In this document: positions 1-9,189 of the stretch, piece after piece | Position numbering within the stretch: the first letter of the stretch is position 1 | Layout: every line of letters starts with the position of its first letter | NCBI GenBank assembly: GCA_029204225.1 | Contig: MU835812.1 | Coordinates: forward strand, 1-36,101 | Reading direction: 5' to 3' | DNA length: 36,101 nucleotides | Source of the DNA: Diphasiastrum complanatum | Lineage: Eukaryota; Streptophyta; Lycopodiopsida; Lycopodiales; Lycopodiaceae | The notes under the pieces: model-generated | What the model saw: only the letters and a program-made list of their open reading frames with translations | What the model was told of the DNA's origin: nothing | Databases searched by the model: none | Program-made: the position numbers and the translations under genes

Positions 1-1117
1 AACTAATGACCTAAGCGACAGCAATATCATCGGATCGGGAGGATTTGGCACAGTGTACAAGGGTAAACTGCAATCAGGCGTAATGCTTGCTGTGAAGAAA
101 GTGGATGCCCTTACTGGAGATGATACTGCTAAGATTAAAAGCTTCTTGCGGGAGGTAAAGACACTTGGAAAGATAAGACATCGTCACCTTGTGAAGCTTA
201 TTGGCTTTTGTTCTCACAAGGGCATGAATTTGCTGGTCTATGAGTATTTAGCCAATGGAAGTCTTTGGGATCGCTTGCATGGCCCAGAGGTTGAACCTCT
301 GACTTGGGAGACGCGATACACTGTTGCCATTGGAGTGGCCGAAGGAATTGCATATTTGCACGATGATTGTGTCCCCCAAATATTGCATCGTGACATAAAA
401 TCCAACAACATCCTTCTGGATTCACGATCACAGGCACATTTGGGTGATTTTGGTCTTGCTAAGCTGATTGATACATCCGGTATGACGGATTCTGCTTCTA
501 CATTTGCTGGTTCTTACGGATACATGGCACCAGGTAAAGCGTCAGGTTTACTGTGCAAGGGCAGTAGTAAAGCAAGCCTGGAGAGAACGATTTTGCTTCT
601 TGAGTGCTATTTGTTTAAACCTTTTAGTTTTTTGTCCAGTCTGATTTCTATACAGTTGATTTGCTCGATCTAGATAATTTGGGACTGACTATTATTGTCT
701 TTATCATTTAATTTGATTACTGTAAGTTGTGGCTTTGCGCTTGCAGAGTATGCATATACCATGAAAGCAACAGAGAAGACTGACATCTACAGCTTTGGAG
801 TTGTCCTTATGGAACTGGTGACTGGAAAGCTCCCAATTGATTCCAGCTTTCCTGATGGTATGGAGATTGCGACTTGGGTCAGAAGCAGAATTGCTAAAAA
901 AGCAAGTTCGGAGGAAGTCATGGACTCTCATTTGGAACCCTTTTCTCACTCAGTTCGATTAGAGATGCTTCTCGTTCTCAAAGTTGCTTTGCTGTGTACA
1001 AATGCATCTCCAGCTGAAAGACCCACAATGAGGGAAACAGTAGATAGACTGAAGCAGGTCATAGAGGAAAGCAGGAGCATGTCTACCCAAAGTTCTGATT
1101 TAGTTGACATAATCTAA
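1..1117 (+). CDS. LRR receptor-like protein kinase, 3' part (kinase domain), two exons
   Basis: This is the C-terminal kinase of a plant leucine-rich-repeat receptor kinase; the ectodomain and membrane segment lie before the window. Reading starts at base 2. Exon 1 is 2-533 and exon 2 is 747-1117, giving 300 residues before TAA at 1115-1117. Numbered from the first visible residue: glycine loop GSGGFG at 11-16, catalytic Lys32 in LAVKK, helix-C Glu51, HRDIKSNN with Asp131 (an RD kinase), DFG with Asp149, and an activation segment ending GYMAPE across the splice. Subdomains IX-XI are complete. The family phosphorylates Ser/Thr in the cytoplasm after ligand sensing at the plasma membrane. The closest type I recognise is GSO1/GSO2-like (LRR-XI), which is an inference. 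All catalytic residues are present, so it is probably functional. Base 53 is a GTG inside the glycine-loop region and not a start codon. Confidence 0.93.
534..746 (+). other. Intron of the receptor kinase gene (phase 1)
   Basis: A 213-bp intron with donor CAG|GTAAAG and acceptor TTGCAG|AG. Splicing joins the single base of the interrupted Glu codon (G at 533) to AG at 747, restoring GYMAPEYAYTMKATEKTD. Read unspliced, the frame runs into a stop near 671. The position inside the APE motif of the activation segment matches where many LRR-XI kinases carry an intron. Confidence 0.93.
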
Positions 1118-1985
1118 AGCTCCCAATTTCCTGTGTTGTACTGAACCCTTCAATTTGCCCATGTTCTAAGAGGCAAGCTCATCTTCAGTACTGTCTATGA
1201 AGAAGCAACAGAGGATTCAGGTCAGTTGTCTATGAACGCTATTACTGGTATATCCCCATGACAGGCACAGGAATGAACCACAGGATAAATTTCTTCTGAT
1301 GCTCTGCTCAGCCAACCAATTGGGTTGGTTGCAAGGTTTGGTTAGCTTCAATCTGACTCAATAATTATGAGCAAATTTTATATGCACGAAGCCCATTAGC
1401 TTCAATCTGACTGAATAATTGTAGGCAACTTTTATGGGCACAAATCCCATTCATAATAGTCATACACCGAAATCGACCGTTCCCGAATTTTTCATCACTC
1501 CGCCTCTTTTTCAGCTCCAATTTTAAGGCATAAATTGCTAAACGCTTCCAATCACGGCTCCAAGACTACTTGTTCCTGGTTGGGAGTTGCGGTTCTCTCT
1601 CCAAAGTTTCTCAGGTTCAGCTTTTGCTATCTGTCCAATTCAAGTCAGATACATGCAAGAACATTGTCACATTAACACAAATGGATCTTTGATTTTACTG
1701 AATCCAATTTGGTGATTCTTTTCTTCTGATTGCTACACTCACTAAGTAGTCGTGCAATGGATGTGTTTTATTGTTGGATCGTGCATAAGTCACAGTTTCA
1801 AGAGTTTTTTGTTTGAACTTTGAACCAGAAACCCATTAGTTTTAATTTATTAGGCTCTTGATGCTGCTTAGTATTGAAGTAAAAGTCTCCAAAAGTAGAG
1901 AGAAATCCCTTATTAATCCTAGGTACAATATATACATAGCAGTGAATTACAACATAGGTCAGCACTGTTGATGGGGCAAGGGAGA
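1118..1985. other. 3' untranslated and intergenic sequence with a 54-bp tandem duplication
   Basis: No coding region is supported here. The first part is presumably the kinase 3' UTR; I cannot place the polyadenylation site. A direct duplication lies at 1342-1395 and 1396-about 1450: both copies begin TTAGCTTCAATCTGACT and end in CCCAT, differing at several positions. The last 180 bases before element A show no recognised gene. Confidence 0.6.
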
Positions 1986-2620
1986 TGGTAGATTTCAGAT
2001 CCTTAAGATCCAATCTACTTAAATGATCTTTGGTTAGAAAGAGAAATACACTACCAATCTCACCAATGTAGAAAAATCAGCATCTACACACAAAATGAGA
2101 TGCAAACATTAATGGAACTTGATTAAACTTGAATGAAATGATAAAGTACTGTTGTGGTCCGTACAAAGCCATCAATCTACTATATTTCACACGTGTGGAT
2201 CAAATGATCATTCTACACATAGAATTGCAAGCAATCACCAAGATAGTGCACCAATGGAGAGTAGAACAACCCAAGAGAACCATGTATAAGCATGAAATGA
2301 GATAGAGCAGAGAGAAGATTGCTCTCTCCACGAGTTAATCCTTTTATAACAAGTCCAAACCCTATTTGGCCACTTGGCTTTCCCACCAAAATGCTAGCCC
2401 TGTTATTTTTGGGTCTAAATTCAATGTACCCAACTATTCAAATTTGAATCTACTCAAACTCGCATTCTAACTTTCAAACACTTTTAAAAAGTGTTTATTC
2501 AAATGACATTTAGACTAATGAACTTTGAAAAGTCAATCTTCAAGTCTAAAACAAGTATTGGCCTCAATATGCCAAATATGAAAATATAGCAAATATGATG
2601 AAACTAGTTGAATCTTCACA
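1986..2620 (-). repeat. Element A 3' LTR
   Basis: It aligns along its length with the LTRs at 5500-6137, 28025-28674 and 33409-34058. Its inner end reads AATCTTCACA, one T short of the family terminus AATCTTTCACA. Its outer end is altered to TGGTAGATTT, where the family has TGTGAAAGATTT. It contains the TATA-like ATAAAAGG on the minus strand near 2339-2347. Confidence 0.92.
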
Positions 2621-2960
2621 CTCCCTCTTCAACTAGTTTTAGCATAGACTTTGATAGCACTCCAAGTGAAGTCCTATGCTTCATGAACAAGTCCTTTCCC
2701 AATGCTTTGGTGAAGATATCGGCTACACATTCCCTTGAAGACACATGTTGAAGCTCCACCTCCTTTGCAATGACTTGCTCCCTCACAAAGTGATATTGTA
2801 TCTCAATATGGTTGCTCCTAGCATAGCTTTCGACAATATAACTTTGATCCATCATAAGAATGATCTTCTTCCTAAGAATAGATCTCCTTTCAATGATCAT
2901 GTAATGCTCAAAATAGGAAAAATACAGCAAACAAACAAAGTGATCAACTTTTGCTTGCAT
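2616..2960 (-). pseudogene. Element A: tail of the RT-replacing segment fused to the last third of RNase H
   Basis: The open stretch begins in the RT-replacing segment (MQAKVDH) and passes at 2813-2824 straight into the end of Copia RNase H (HIEIQYHFVRE, then VADIFTKALG). The first two thirds of RNase H, including three of its four catalytic acidic residues, are missing. The junction lies in the 12-mer TGCTCCTAGCAT, which occurs twice in element B at the deletion boundaries. As in B, the stop TGA at 2616-2618 comes from the LTR terminus. It cannot encode an active RNase H. Confidence 0.88.
2621..2630 (-). other. Polypurine tract of element A
   Basis: On the minus strand GAAGAGGGAG lies directly against the 3' LTR, identical to element B. 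In retroelements this primes plus-strand DNA synthesis. Confidence 0.85.
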
Positions 2961-2969
2961 GTCTCCTCC

Positions 2970-3600
2970 TCATTTGTCCTTTGTTGCCATGTATCCACCA
3001 TGATACTCCATGAATGAGCCTCCATCTCCATCTTGCCATAAGTTGCCATCAAGCCTTGATGACTTGACTATGAATGAGTGACATAATGAACCTCCAATAG
3101 CTTCATTTTCATCAGCAAAACCAGCCAAGAATGCTTGTACAAATCCAACATCAAAACAATGCTCTCCAATGTAGCTAGTTTTACCATATCTTGACAATTT
3201 GCACACATCCACATGAAAATGCTCAAATATGAGACAGAACAAGTAAAGTAAACTTGAACAATACTTCCTTGTTGCTCCTTTGAAATTACTTGATTCTTCG
3301 ATATGCTACAAAAACAGATTCATAACATCTTTGCCAATTACCTCTTTGATGCTCTTGACTAGCTCCAAATTGCCAATTTCCCTTTTGACTAGTTGAAGCG
3401 CTTTGAGATCAACCTCTTGATCTTCAACTTGACCATCAAATTCATTGAACAAACTTTTTTTTCCAAATCCATTACTTGATTTTACAGCAATATAACATCC
3501 ATTGTCCACTTGCATAGCACCATCTATACAAGAAGATCCTCTAGAAGATGTTCCACTCTTCATAAGAGCCTGATACGCAAGATCCATTGCTTGGATCTAC
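2970..3600 (-). pseudogene. Element A: degenerate copy of the RT-replacing segment
   Basis: This stretch is homologous to residues of about 827-1110 in the element B ORF and sits at the same junction after the SLMKSG-like sequence (ALMKSG here). Shared landmarks are DFDGQVEDQEVDLKALQLVKRE (one change, N-E-F-D here), FEHFHVDVCKLSRYG and FMEYHGGYMATKDK. The frame is broken by a CAG-to-TAG stop near 3311 and a TGA after KDK at about 2970. A 174-bp block between two CTTG motifs is lost near 3055. There is no reverse transcriptase motif. The origin of the segment is not recognised. Confidence 0.82.
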
Positions 3601-4140
3601 TTCTCTTCTTTCCTTGCTTGATCTACACTTGTAGGGTCATCCAAAGAGGTTAGGAAAGCAACATAATTTCCAGAAACTACTTGCTTACCCTGAGCCTTGA
3701 AGGTACTTGTCACTTCTCTTGATGTTCTCCTTGGCTTTTGACTTGATGAAGGTCCATCATCAACACCATCCAAAGTAGGATCCTTCTCATCAATATCAAG
3801 AATGTTAGATCCATCCACACTACCATTAATCATGCTTGAAGACACTTTTGGAATGTTCCCCTCATCAAAAATGACATGTCTACTAGCAATCACTTTGTTA
3901 GTAGAAGGAATGTAAACCTTGTAGGCTTTACTCACCTCACTATATCCAACAAAAATACCTCTTCTTGAAGATGGATTCTTCTCGGTCCTATCATCAAGGG
4001 TAATGTTGACATAGCATGTGCATCAAAAGGTTCTTAGAAAGTTGACACTCGGCCTCCTCTTGAATAGCATCTCAAAAGGTGTCTTTCCATCCAAAATAGC
4101 ACTCGGTCACCTATTGCACAAGAAATTGGCACAGTAGCAC
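3597..4140 (-). pseudogene. Element A: integrase C-terminal region and linker
   Basis: It encodes the region after the integrase core seen in B: the FVGYSEVSKAYKVYIPS and VIFDEGN stretch, then the Ser/Pro/Arg-rich linker up to QARKEE. A 14-bp deletion compared with B near 3692 shifts the linker frame. The catalytic core is absent because of the 1119-bp deletion at about 4133. This is residual sequence with no enzymatic role. Confidence 0.85.
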
Positions 4141-4901
4141 TCACTTGCAAAGTGTCCTTTGATGCCACAATAGAAGCACTTGAGCTTTGATCTATCCTTC
4201 TTTTTGCCACTTGAAGAAGCATCCACTTGATCTTGCCCTTTAGACCACTTGCTTTTGGTTTTGCCCTTGAATTTGCCCTTTGTGAACATAGCATCATCTT
4301 GAAGTGTCGATGTAGATCCACCTCTTGCTTGAAGCCCATATTCCTCATTGATCAAGATCTCTTGAAGATCCATCAAGCTTGGCAAAGTCTTTTGAATAGC
4401 AATACTTTGAACAATGTTAGCATGAGCATCCAACAAGCCATTAAGAATCACTTGAATAAGCTCTCCTTCCTTAATGCTTTCATCTATGCAAGCTAACTCA
4501 TCATTCAATGCTTTCATTCTCAAAAAAAAAGTACTTGGACTTTCTTCATTCTTTTGCAAACAAGAAAAGATTTGCCTTCTTAGAGTCAACACTCTAGAAG
4601 TAGACTTGGATTCATAAAGCTTCTTCAATGAGTTCCAAGCTTCCAAAGATGATGTGCACTTACCAACTTCCTTGAGAAGTTCATTGGTAACATTCATCTT
4701 TATCATGTGTAGAGACTTCTTGGCCCTCTTGTCATACCTCATTTGGTCTTGTTGTGTTGCTGGTCTCTCCTCCAAACCTACAACAATATCCAAAACATCA
4801 TTCATCTCAAGAACTGACTCCATCCTCACTTTTCACAATGAATAGTTACTTGAGGTAAGCCTATCATTGGCTTCCAACATGACTCCAATTGAGGTTGTCA
4901 T
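4107..4901 (-). pseudogene. Element A: gag with zinc knuckle
   Basis: This is a Copia-type gag (UBN2 family) starting at ATG 4899-4901, the position matching the element B start. The nucleocapsid knuckle CFYCGIKGHFASEC (CX2CX4HX4C) is intact. The early codon that is TGG (Trp) in B is TGA here near 4835, stopping translation about 20 residues in. The 3' end is fused in frame to integrase C-terminal sequence (ECY-CANFLCNR) by an 1119-bp deletion that removed protease and the integrase core; a second TGG-to-TGA change then ends the frame at 4107. Not functional. Confidence 0.9.
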
Positions 4902-5487
4902 GTAGAAATGACCTGATATTCTCTTTCAACCTGTTTTAATGCACAAAGCACTCCTTCGAACAACAAATGCTTTCAAAAGAAATCACCAAGCTTTGAAACT
5001 ATCTCAAACATTCTCTTCTAGCACTTATACCAAGCAAATCAACACATAGAATCATGGAATCTTGATCAACCCATGATCTATCCTCAATCTAATGACTTTT
5101 GCCACTTCCTAAGATTGAAACACAATAAATTGAAGTCCAGAAACCTCACTATCTAGATATCCAATCAAAATTATGGTTTTGACAAAATCACAAAAAATTG
5201 ACTATTCCAAATCTACATGCAAATGTTGAAAATTTGATATGCAATCTATTAGCCACCACTTAGACTGATCCAATGATTCACAAATAGGCCAAATCCAGTA
5301 TATGAATTTAAAAATTGGAATTGATCAGGTTTATAAACCTATATAGGATTTTGATCTACAAAAGATCCAATCTACAAAAGCAAAAAACTCAATTTTGGTG
5401 TAGAATCCTCTCTAGCATGCTCTAGACTTGATATCTTCACCAAATCATTGATAGATCTGATTTCATCCTTCATAACCTAAAACACAA

Positions 5488-5499
5488 GCTCTGATACCA
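5488..5499 (-). other. Primer binding site of element A (tRNA-iMet)
   Basis: On the minus strand TGGTATCAGAGC follows the LTR terminal CACA with no spacer. This is the usual plant Copia primer site complementary to the 3' end of initiator tRNA-Met. Confidence 0.92.
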
Positions 5500-6137
5500 T
5501 GTGAAAGATTTCAGATCCTTAAGATCCAATCTATTTAAATGATCTTTGGTTAGAAAGAGAAATACACTACCAATCTCACCAATGTAGAAAAACCAGCATC
5601 TACACACAAAATGAGATGCAAACACTAATAGAACTTGATCAATCTTGAATGAAATTATAAAGTACTGTTGCTGTCCATACAAAACCAGCAAGCTACTATA
5701 TTTCACACGAGTGGATCCGAAAGTAGCAATAAATGATCATTCTACACATAAAATTGCAAGCAATCACCAAGATAGTGCACCAATGGATAGTAGAACCCAA
5801 GAGAACCATGTATAAGCATGAAATGAGATAGAGAAGAGAGAAGATTGCTCTCTCCACGAGTTACATCCTTTTATAACAGGTCCAAACCCTATTTGGCCAC
5901 TTGGTTTTCCCACCAAAATGCTAACCCTACTACTTTTGGGTCTAGATTCAATATGCCCAACTATTCAAATTTGAATCTACTCAAACTCGCATTCTAACTT
6001 TTCCACACTTTCAGAAAGTGTTTATTCAAATGACATTTAGACTAATGAACTTTGAAAAGTCAATCTTTAAGTCTAAAACAAGTTTCGGCCTCAATATGCC
6101 AGATATGGAAATATAGCAACTAGTTGAATCTTTCACA
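5500..6137 (-). repeat. Element A 5' LTR
   Basis: A 638-bp LTR with intact termini TGTGAAAGATT and AATCTTTCACA, forming an 11-bp inverted repeat. The TATA box TATAAAAGG is on the minus strand at 5867-5875, as in element B. Confidence 0.94.
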
Positions 6138-6279
6138 CTGTCAACCCATAGGGAATGTTGACGTGGATGAGGGCATCGCAAATGCTCTCACTTTGCTTTA
6201 TAAGGGAAGTGTCTTTCTCTCACTTGGCAAATTTTGGGAAGTGGCTGGGAATGTTCCTTGTTCAAAGTAGATGACCTTC
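6138..6279. other. Unassigned flank of element A
   Basis: No gene is recognised. A TTTATAAGGGAAGTG stretch near 6199 resembles an LTR core promoter and could belong to an older element into which A inserted; support is weak. Confidence 0.3.
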
Positions 6280-6620
6280 GACATTTTTTCTCTCTCTTCG
6301 AGATTTTGCAAAAAAGGCAAATGTGCCCTTAAAAGGCAAAGGTGTCTGTAAAATAGTTTAACTCATGAAAATAGATGACCTTTGGGAATTTTCTCTCTCT
6401 TCGCGAACATTTTGCGAATAAAATCAAAGGTGTTAAAAGATATTTGAACTTTTGAACTGTCGCGAACATTTTGCGAAAAAGTCAGGGGTGTTTAAAATAG
6501 TTGAACTTTTGAACTGTCGCAAAACTGTCATGAACATTTCACGAAAAAGTTGAGGGTGTTTAAAATAGTTGAACATTTGAATTGTCGCAAAACTTTCATG
6601 AACATTTTGTGAATCTGTCT
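6280..6620. repeat. Imperfect 57-68-bp tandem array with palindromic cores
   Basis: At least three consecutive diverged units start near 6393, 6459 and 6516, with partial copies on both sides. Each unit holds TCGCGAACATTTTGCGA or a mutated version of it (a gapped inverted repeat TCGC...GCGA), then GGTGTTTAAAATAGTTGAAC and TTTGAACTG. The proximal part (6280-6392) is a more distant copy rich in CTCTCTCTTCG. Confidence 0.75.
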
Positions 6621-6937
6621 CGAAAGTAATGTATTTCTGCAGACTTGTTCTAAATGCAAGTTTGCGGAAGCCCTTGACGATGGCCAAGTCTTCAATGACT
6701 TCAAGTTATTAAACTTACCATCTGAACTCGAAATTATGACAGGATTGGTTACCCTTTGCTGGATATCAGCTGGAAGCCCGTTGTAGACGTTCTTCAAATA
6801 AGTTGGCTCTCTGAGTTTGTGATTCCAAGGAGACAACAATGGGCCTAATTTCCAACAAGTGTTTGTCTACACTCTGGAGGATTGTAGATATGATCTAGCA
6901 GGCAGTAGCCAGCGGACAGAATTGAATTCCATCCGGA
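6621..6937. other. Unassigned sequence
   Basis: A minus-strand open stretch (6528-6839) contains the phrase GLPADIQQRVTNPV, followed by SDGKFNNLKSLKTW. It may be a fragment of some gene, but I do not recognise the family and it runs into the tandem array. No other feature is seen. Confidence 0.25.
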
Positions 6938-7445
6938 TTGTTCTCAATAGAGTTCAAGTTTGAGAACAAAGGCAAATGGTCCAAAAATCAAGATCAAGGT
7001 GAGCCATGTTCTTTTGTTGGTGAGAAGAAAAATAGGTCAAAGCTAAAGTGTTTCTATTGTAGAGTCAAAGGACACTTTGCTTGTGATTGTTTTAAAAAGA
7101 AGAGAGAGCAAGGAGAGAAGCTTCATTTCTTTGGTGACTTATGAAAGAGAGGAGAAGGTCATCAACATGGCCAATTGTGGTGAAGGTGTTATCAAAGGCA
7201 TTGATACTATTTCTATTTTTTCTCTCATCTACATAATAGAAAATCAAGATTCGAGATTTTATTTTTCATTCCTTCCATTACTAAGAATGTTCTTAGTGTA
7301 TGTCAAATGGTTGAAAAAGGGCTTGAAGTGAAAATTGTTGGTGGTTTTTGCTTGATAAAAAAGAATGGGACCTTGAATGCCACGGGCAGAGACAAGGTGA
7401 GCTCTACAAACTTGATGGATGTGTTATTTCTAACCATGGTGGTTT
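6938..7445 (+). pseudogene. Plus-strand Copia gag/protease-linker remnant (element E)
   Basis: The stretch 6968-7125 encodes the end of a Copia gag related to elements A/B: KGKWSKNQDQG, then the zinc knuckle CFYCRVKGHFACDC and a KKKREQGEK tail. From 7165 onward, in shifting frames, it matches the protease-integrase linker of B: GEGVIKGIDTI, then PSITKNVLSVCQMVEKGLEVK and CLIKKNGTL. Several stops and frameshifts are present, and the protease DSGA motif is missing between the two blocks. It lies opposite in orientation to A and B and is much more diverged from them than they are from each other, so it comes from an older or sister lineage. No LTRs are found for it. Confidence 0.82.
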
Positions 7446-7800
7446 GAAGGACATGAGCTGGTGGTTACCAATAGAATCACTAACAACATTTACATCTAGT
7501 TTGCATTGATTTTGGAAACGTACCAACCAACGCTGTTTCTATATTTTTAAATTAACACACCTCTTTAAACGCATCATAACAAATAATTAACATCACAAAC
7601 TTTGGTATACTCTTCACAAATGTATGAGTAAATACACTCTGATTGCCCAAAGATTTGTAAGGTATTATAAACATAATCGCATCAAGTGATGTGTAGATTA
7701 ACAATTAAGAGAATTTTGAAAGACGTAACAAATGAGACCACAATATCTTACCTGGCACAAGACTCAAGTTCAATAAAATATATAGGAATTGATATGTCAA
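7446..7800. other. Unassigned AT-rich sequence
   Basis: No gene, RNA or repeat is recognised between element E and the NBP35 pseudogene. Confidence 0.5.
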
Positions 7801-8562
7801 CTATCTGACACGCTCTGTGACATGCAAGACCTTCTTGATAGCTGCCTTATACAATTGAGGATCTAGAGTATGCATTCAAGAACAGGCAAACCCATGTCAT
7901 TTGCAAATTTTTGTGCTCTACCACCAGCGTAGAATACTTTTGTGCAAGTGTAAACTGACACAAGGTTTTGAAAACATGTTTTCAGTTTTGATTATCACAT
8001 CCTTTTCTTCGTTTAAATCGTTTGCAACCATTTTAAACTCAAAACTTGCTAATGGCTACTGTGGATCACTCATCTTTTACAAGACAACACTAGCGATGGG
8101 AAATCTCACCTTCTTTACTTCCTCAAATATATTATGGTGATTTCTTGGGGCATATATGGAACATTTTTTGCCCTCAAATCTTGTGCAATGAACTATGTTC
8201 AGTAGATGTCCCCGACGACATATCTATAACAAAGTAGTCAAGGTTGCCCCAACAGACATCCTTCAAAAACTTCTTGATTAGGCCACTTTTGCTCGACATC
8301 TCCAAATGATGGCTTTATCGAGATCCAACAACATAAATCCAATAGGCATTACACCTGAATTATCCTTCAGGTAGTCTGGCGCCCAACCCAGATTACTTTG
8401 GTGAATTTTTTAGCCTTCAAGGCCTAACATTTTGGGAAATACTAGTTCCACAAATGTCAATGTCTAACAAGCCCACTTGCTTGCCAAGGCAAATGAAAGT
8501 TGTGCTACAACAATGCTATTTCCCACTACACCCTTTCCTAAAAGCACTAGTATTTTGTGATT
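7801..8562 (-). pseudogene. NBP35: Processed-type pseudogene of the Fe-S assembly factor NBP35 (NUBP1 family)
   Basis: Read on the minus strand across several frames, this gives an almost continuous MRP/NBP35 P-loop protein. It starts HKILVLLGKGVVGNS, a mutated Walker A in place of GKGGVGKS, with the key Lys changed to Asn. It continues AQLSFALAS, FPKMLGLEG, KIHQSNLGWAP, DNSGVMPIGFMLLD and AIIWRCRAK. After a frameshift near 8280 it reads GLIKKFLKDVCWGNLDYFVID, then SSGTSTEH (for PPGTSDEH). It ends with the GRAQKFANDMGLPVLE and DPQLYKAA stretches. Stops interrupt it near 8465 and 8410, with more downstream. The Cys-rich N-terminus is missing and the copy stops at the fold-back repeat. No introns separate the conserved blocks, which suggests a retrocopy. 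The functional protein is a cytosolic scaffold for Fe-S cluster assembly; this copy cannot work. Confidence 0.85.
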
Positions 8563-8593
8563 TATACTGAATAGGCGACTGAAGCAAAAGAAC

Positions 8594-8785
8594 ATAGGCA
8601 ACTGAAGCAAAAGATGGAGGGAGTATCTATAAGGATGTGGAACATCTTCTCTACAACCAGCAGAAGATGTTCAACATCCTTATATATCCTCCCTCCATCT
8701 TTTTCTGTTCATAGGCAACTGAAGCAAAAGATGGAGGGAGGATATCTAAGGATGTTGAACATCTTCTGCTACAACCAGCAGAATG
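8594..8785. repeat. Fold-back (inverted) repeat with a direct copy of its left arm
   Basis: Arms at 8609-8650 and 8663-8704 are nearly perfect inverted copies (AAAAGATGGAGGGAG ... CTCCCTCCATCTTTT) around a 12-base loop. The left arm with its lead-in AGGCAACTGAAGC and its tail ACAACCAGCAGAA recurs as a direct copy at about 8711-8782. A third lead-in, AGGCGACTGAAGCAAAAGA, is at about 8573. It sits immediately upstream of the NBP35 pseudogene's broken 5' end. It may be a small fold-back transposon or an inverted duplication; no target duplication was identified. Confidence 0.85.
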
Positions 8786-9189
8786 AAACATAGAAAAGTA
8801 CATGTGTTCTTAGGAAGTTAAATAGGAAAATAAGACTGCACATAAGATGGAAATATTAAAAACAACACTATTCCCATTAAGGGATCAACAATATTTGAGT
8901 AATTTCTGTATTGTAGACACAAAAATGAGCTGCTAGCATCTATTGACAGCCGTGTTGTAAAGAACATGTTATTGCATAACCATGATCTAGCCCCTAGATG
9001 CGCTAATTAAATTCATTTCCAAGAAGCCATAGAAATAATTCAATTCCTTTAAAGCAATGATTACTTCTTCATTCTCAGCTTAAATCGCCTTACCCATTGC
9101 CCAGAGAGCAATTTTTTTTGCATTGCCCTGGCCCGAGTAGGGTCTACGAGAGGTAGGACTTTTGATCAAGGCAGTGCATGCCTGATTCG
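8786..9189. other. Unassigned sequence
   Basis: I looked on the minus strand for the missing Cys-rich N-terminus of NBP35 and did not find it. No other feature is seen. Confidence 0.5.

Larger units (their letters stand above)
1986..6137 (-). mobile_element. Element A: decayed Ty1/Copia-type LTR retrotransposon, same family as element B
   Basis: A minus-strand element with 5' LTR 5500-6137, PBS 5488-5499, coding remnants, PPT 2621-2630 and 3' LTR 1986-2620. Relative to element B it has lost at least four internal blocks (about 386, 154, 174 and 1119 bp), carries several stop codons, and its LTRs differ from each other by roughly 5-7% plus indels (counted by eye), against about 1.2% in B. It is therefore an older, dead insertion. 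No clean target duplication is seen. CTGTC follows the right LTR, and the nearest match CTGTT is at 1965-1969, sixteen bases before the presumed left end, so the left terminus may be rearranged. Confidence 0.92.

Noticed and set aside
1798-2013. 71-codon minus-strand ORF upstream of element A
   Set aside because: It straddles the LTR boundary and shows no conserved motif.
5488-5499. tRNA-like GCTCTGATACCA strings (here and at 13347, 21037, 22049, 33397)
   Set aside because: They are primer binding sites complementary to a tRNA 3' end; no cloverleaf surrounds them, so no tRNA gene is called.
6280-6620. Possible CRISPR-like array
   Set aside because: Repeats are contiguous and diverged without unique spacers, and the sequence is plant nuclear DNA.
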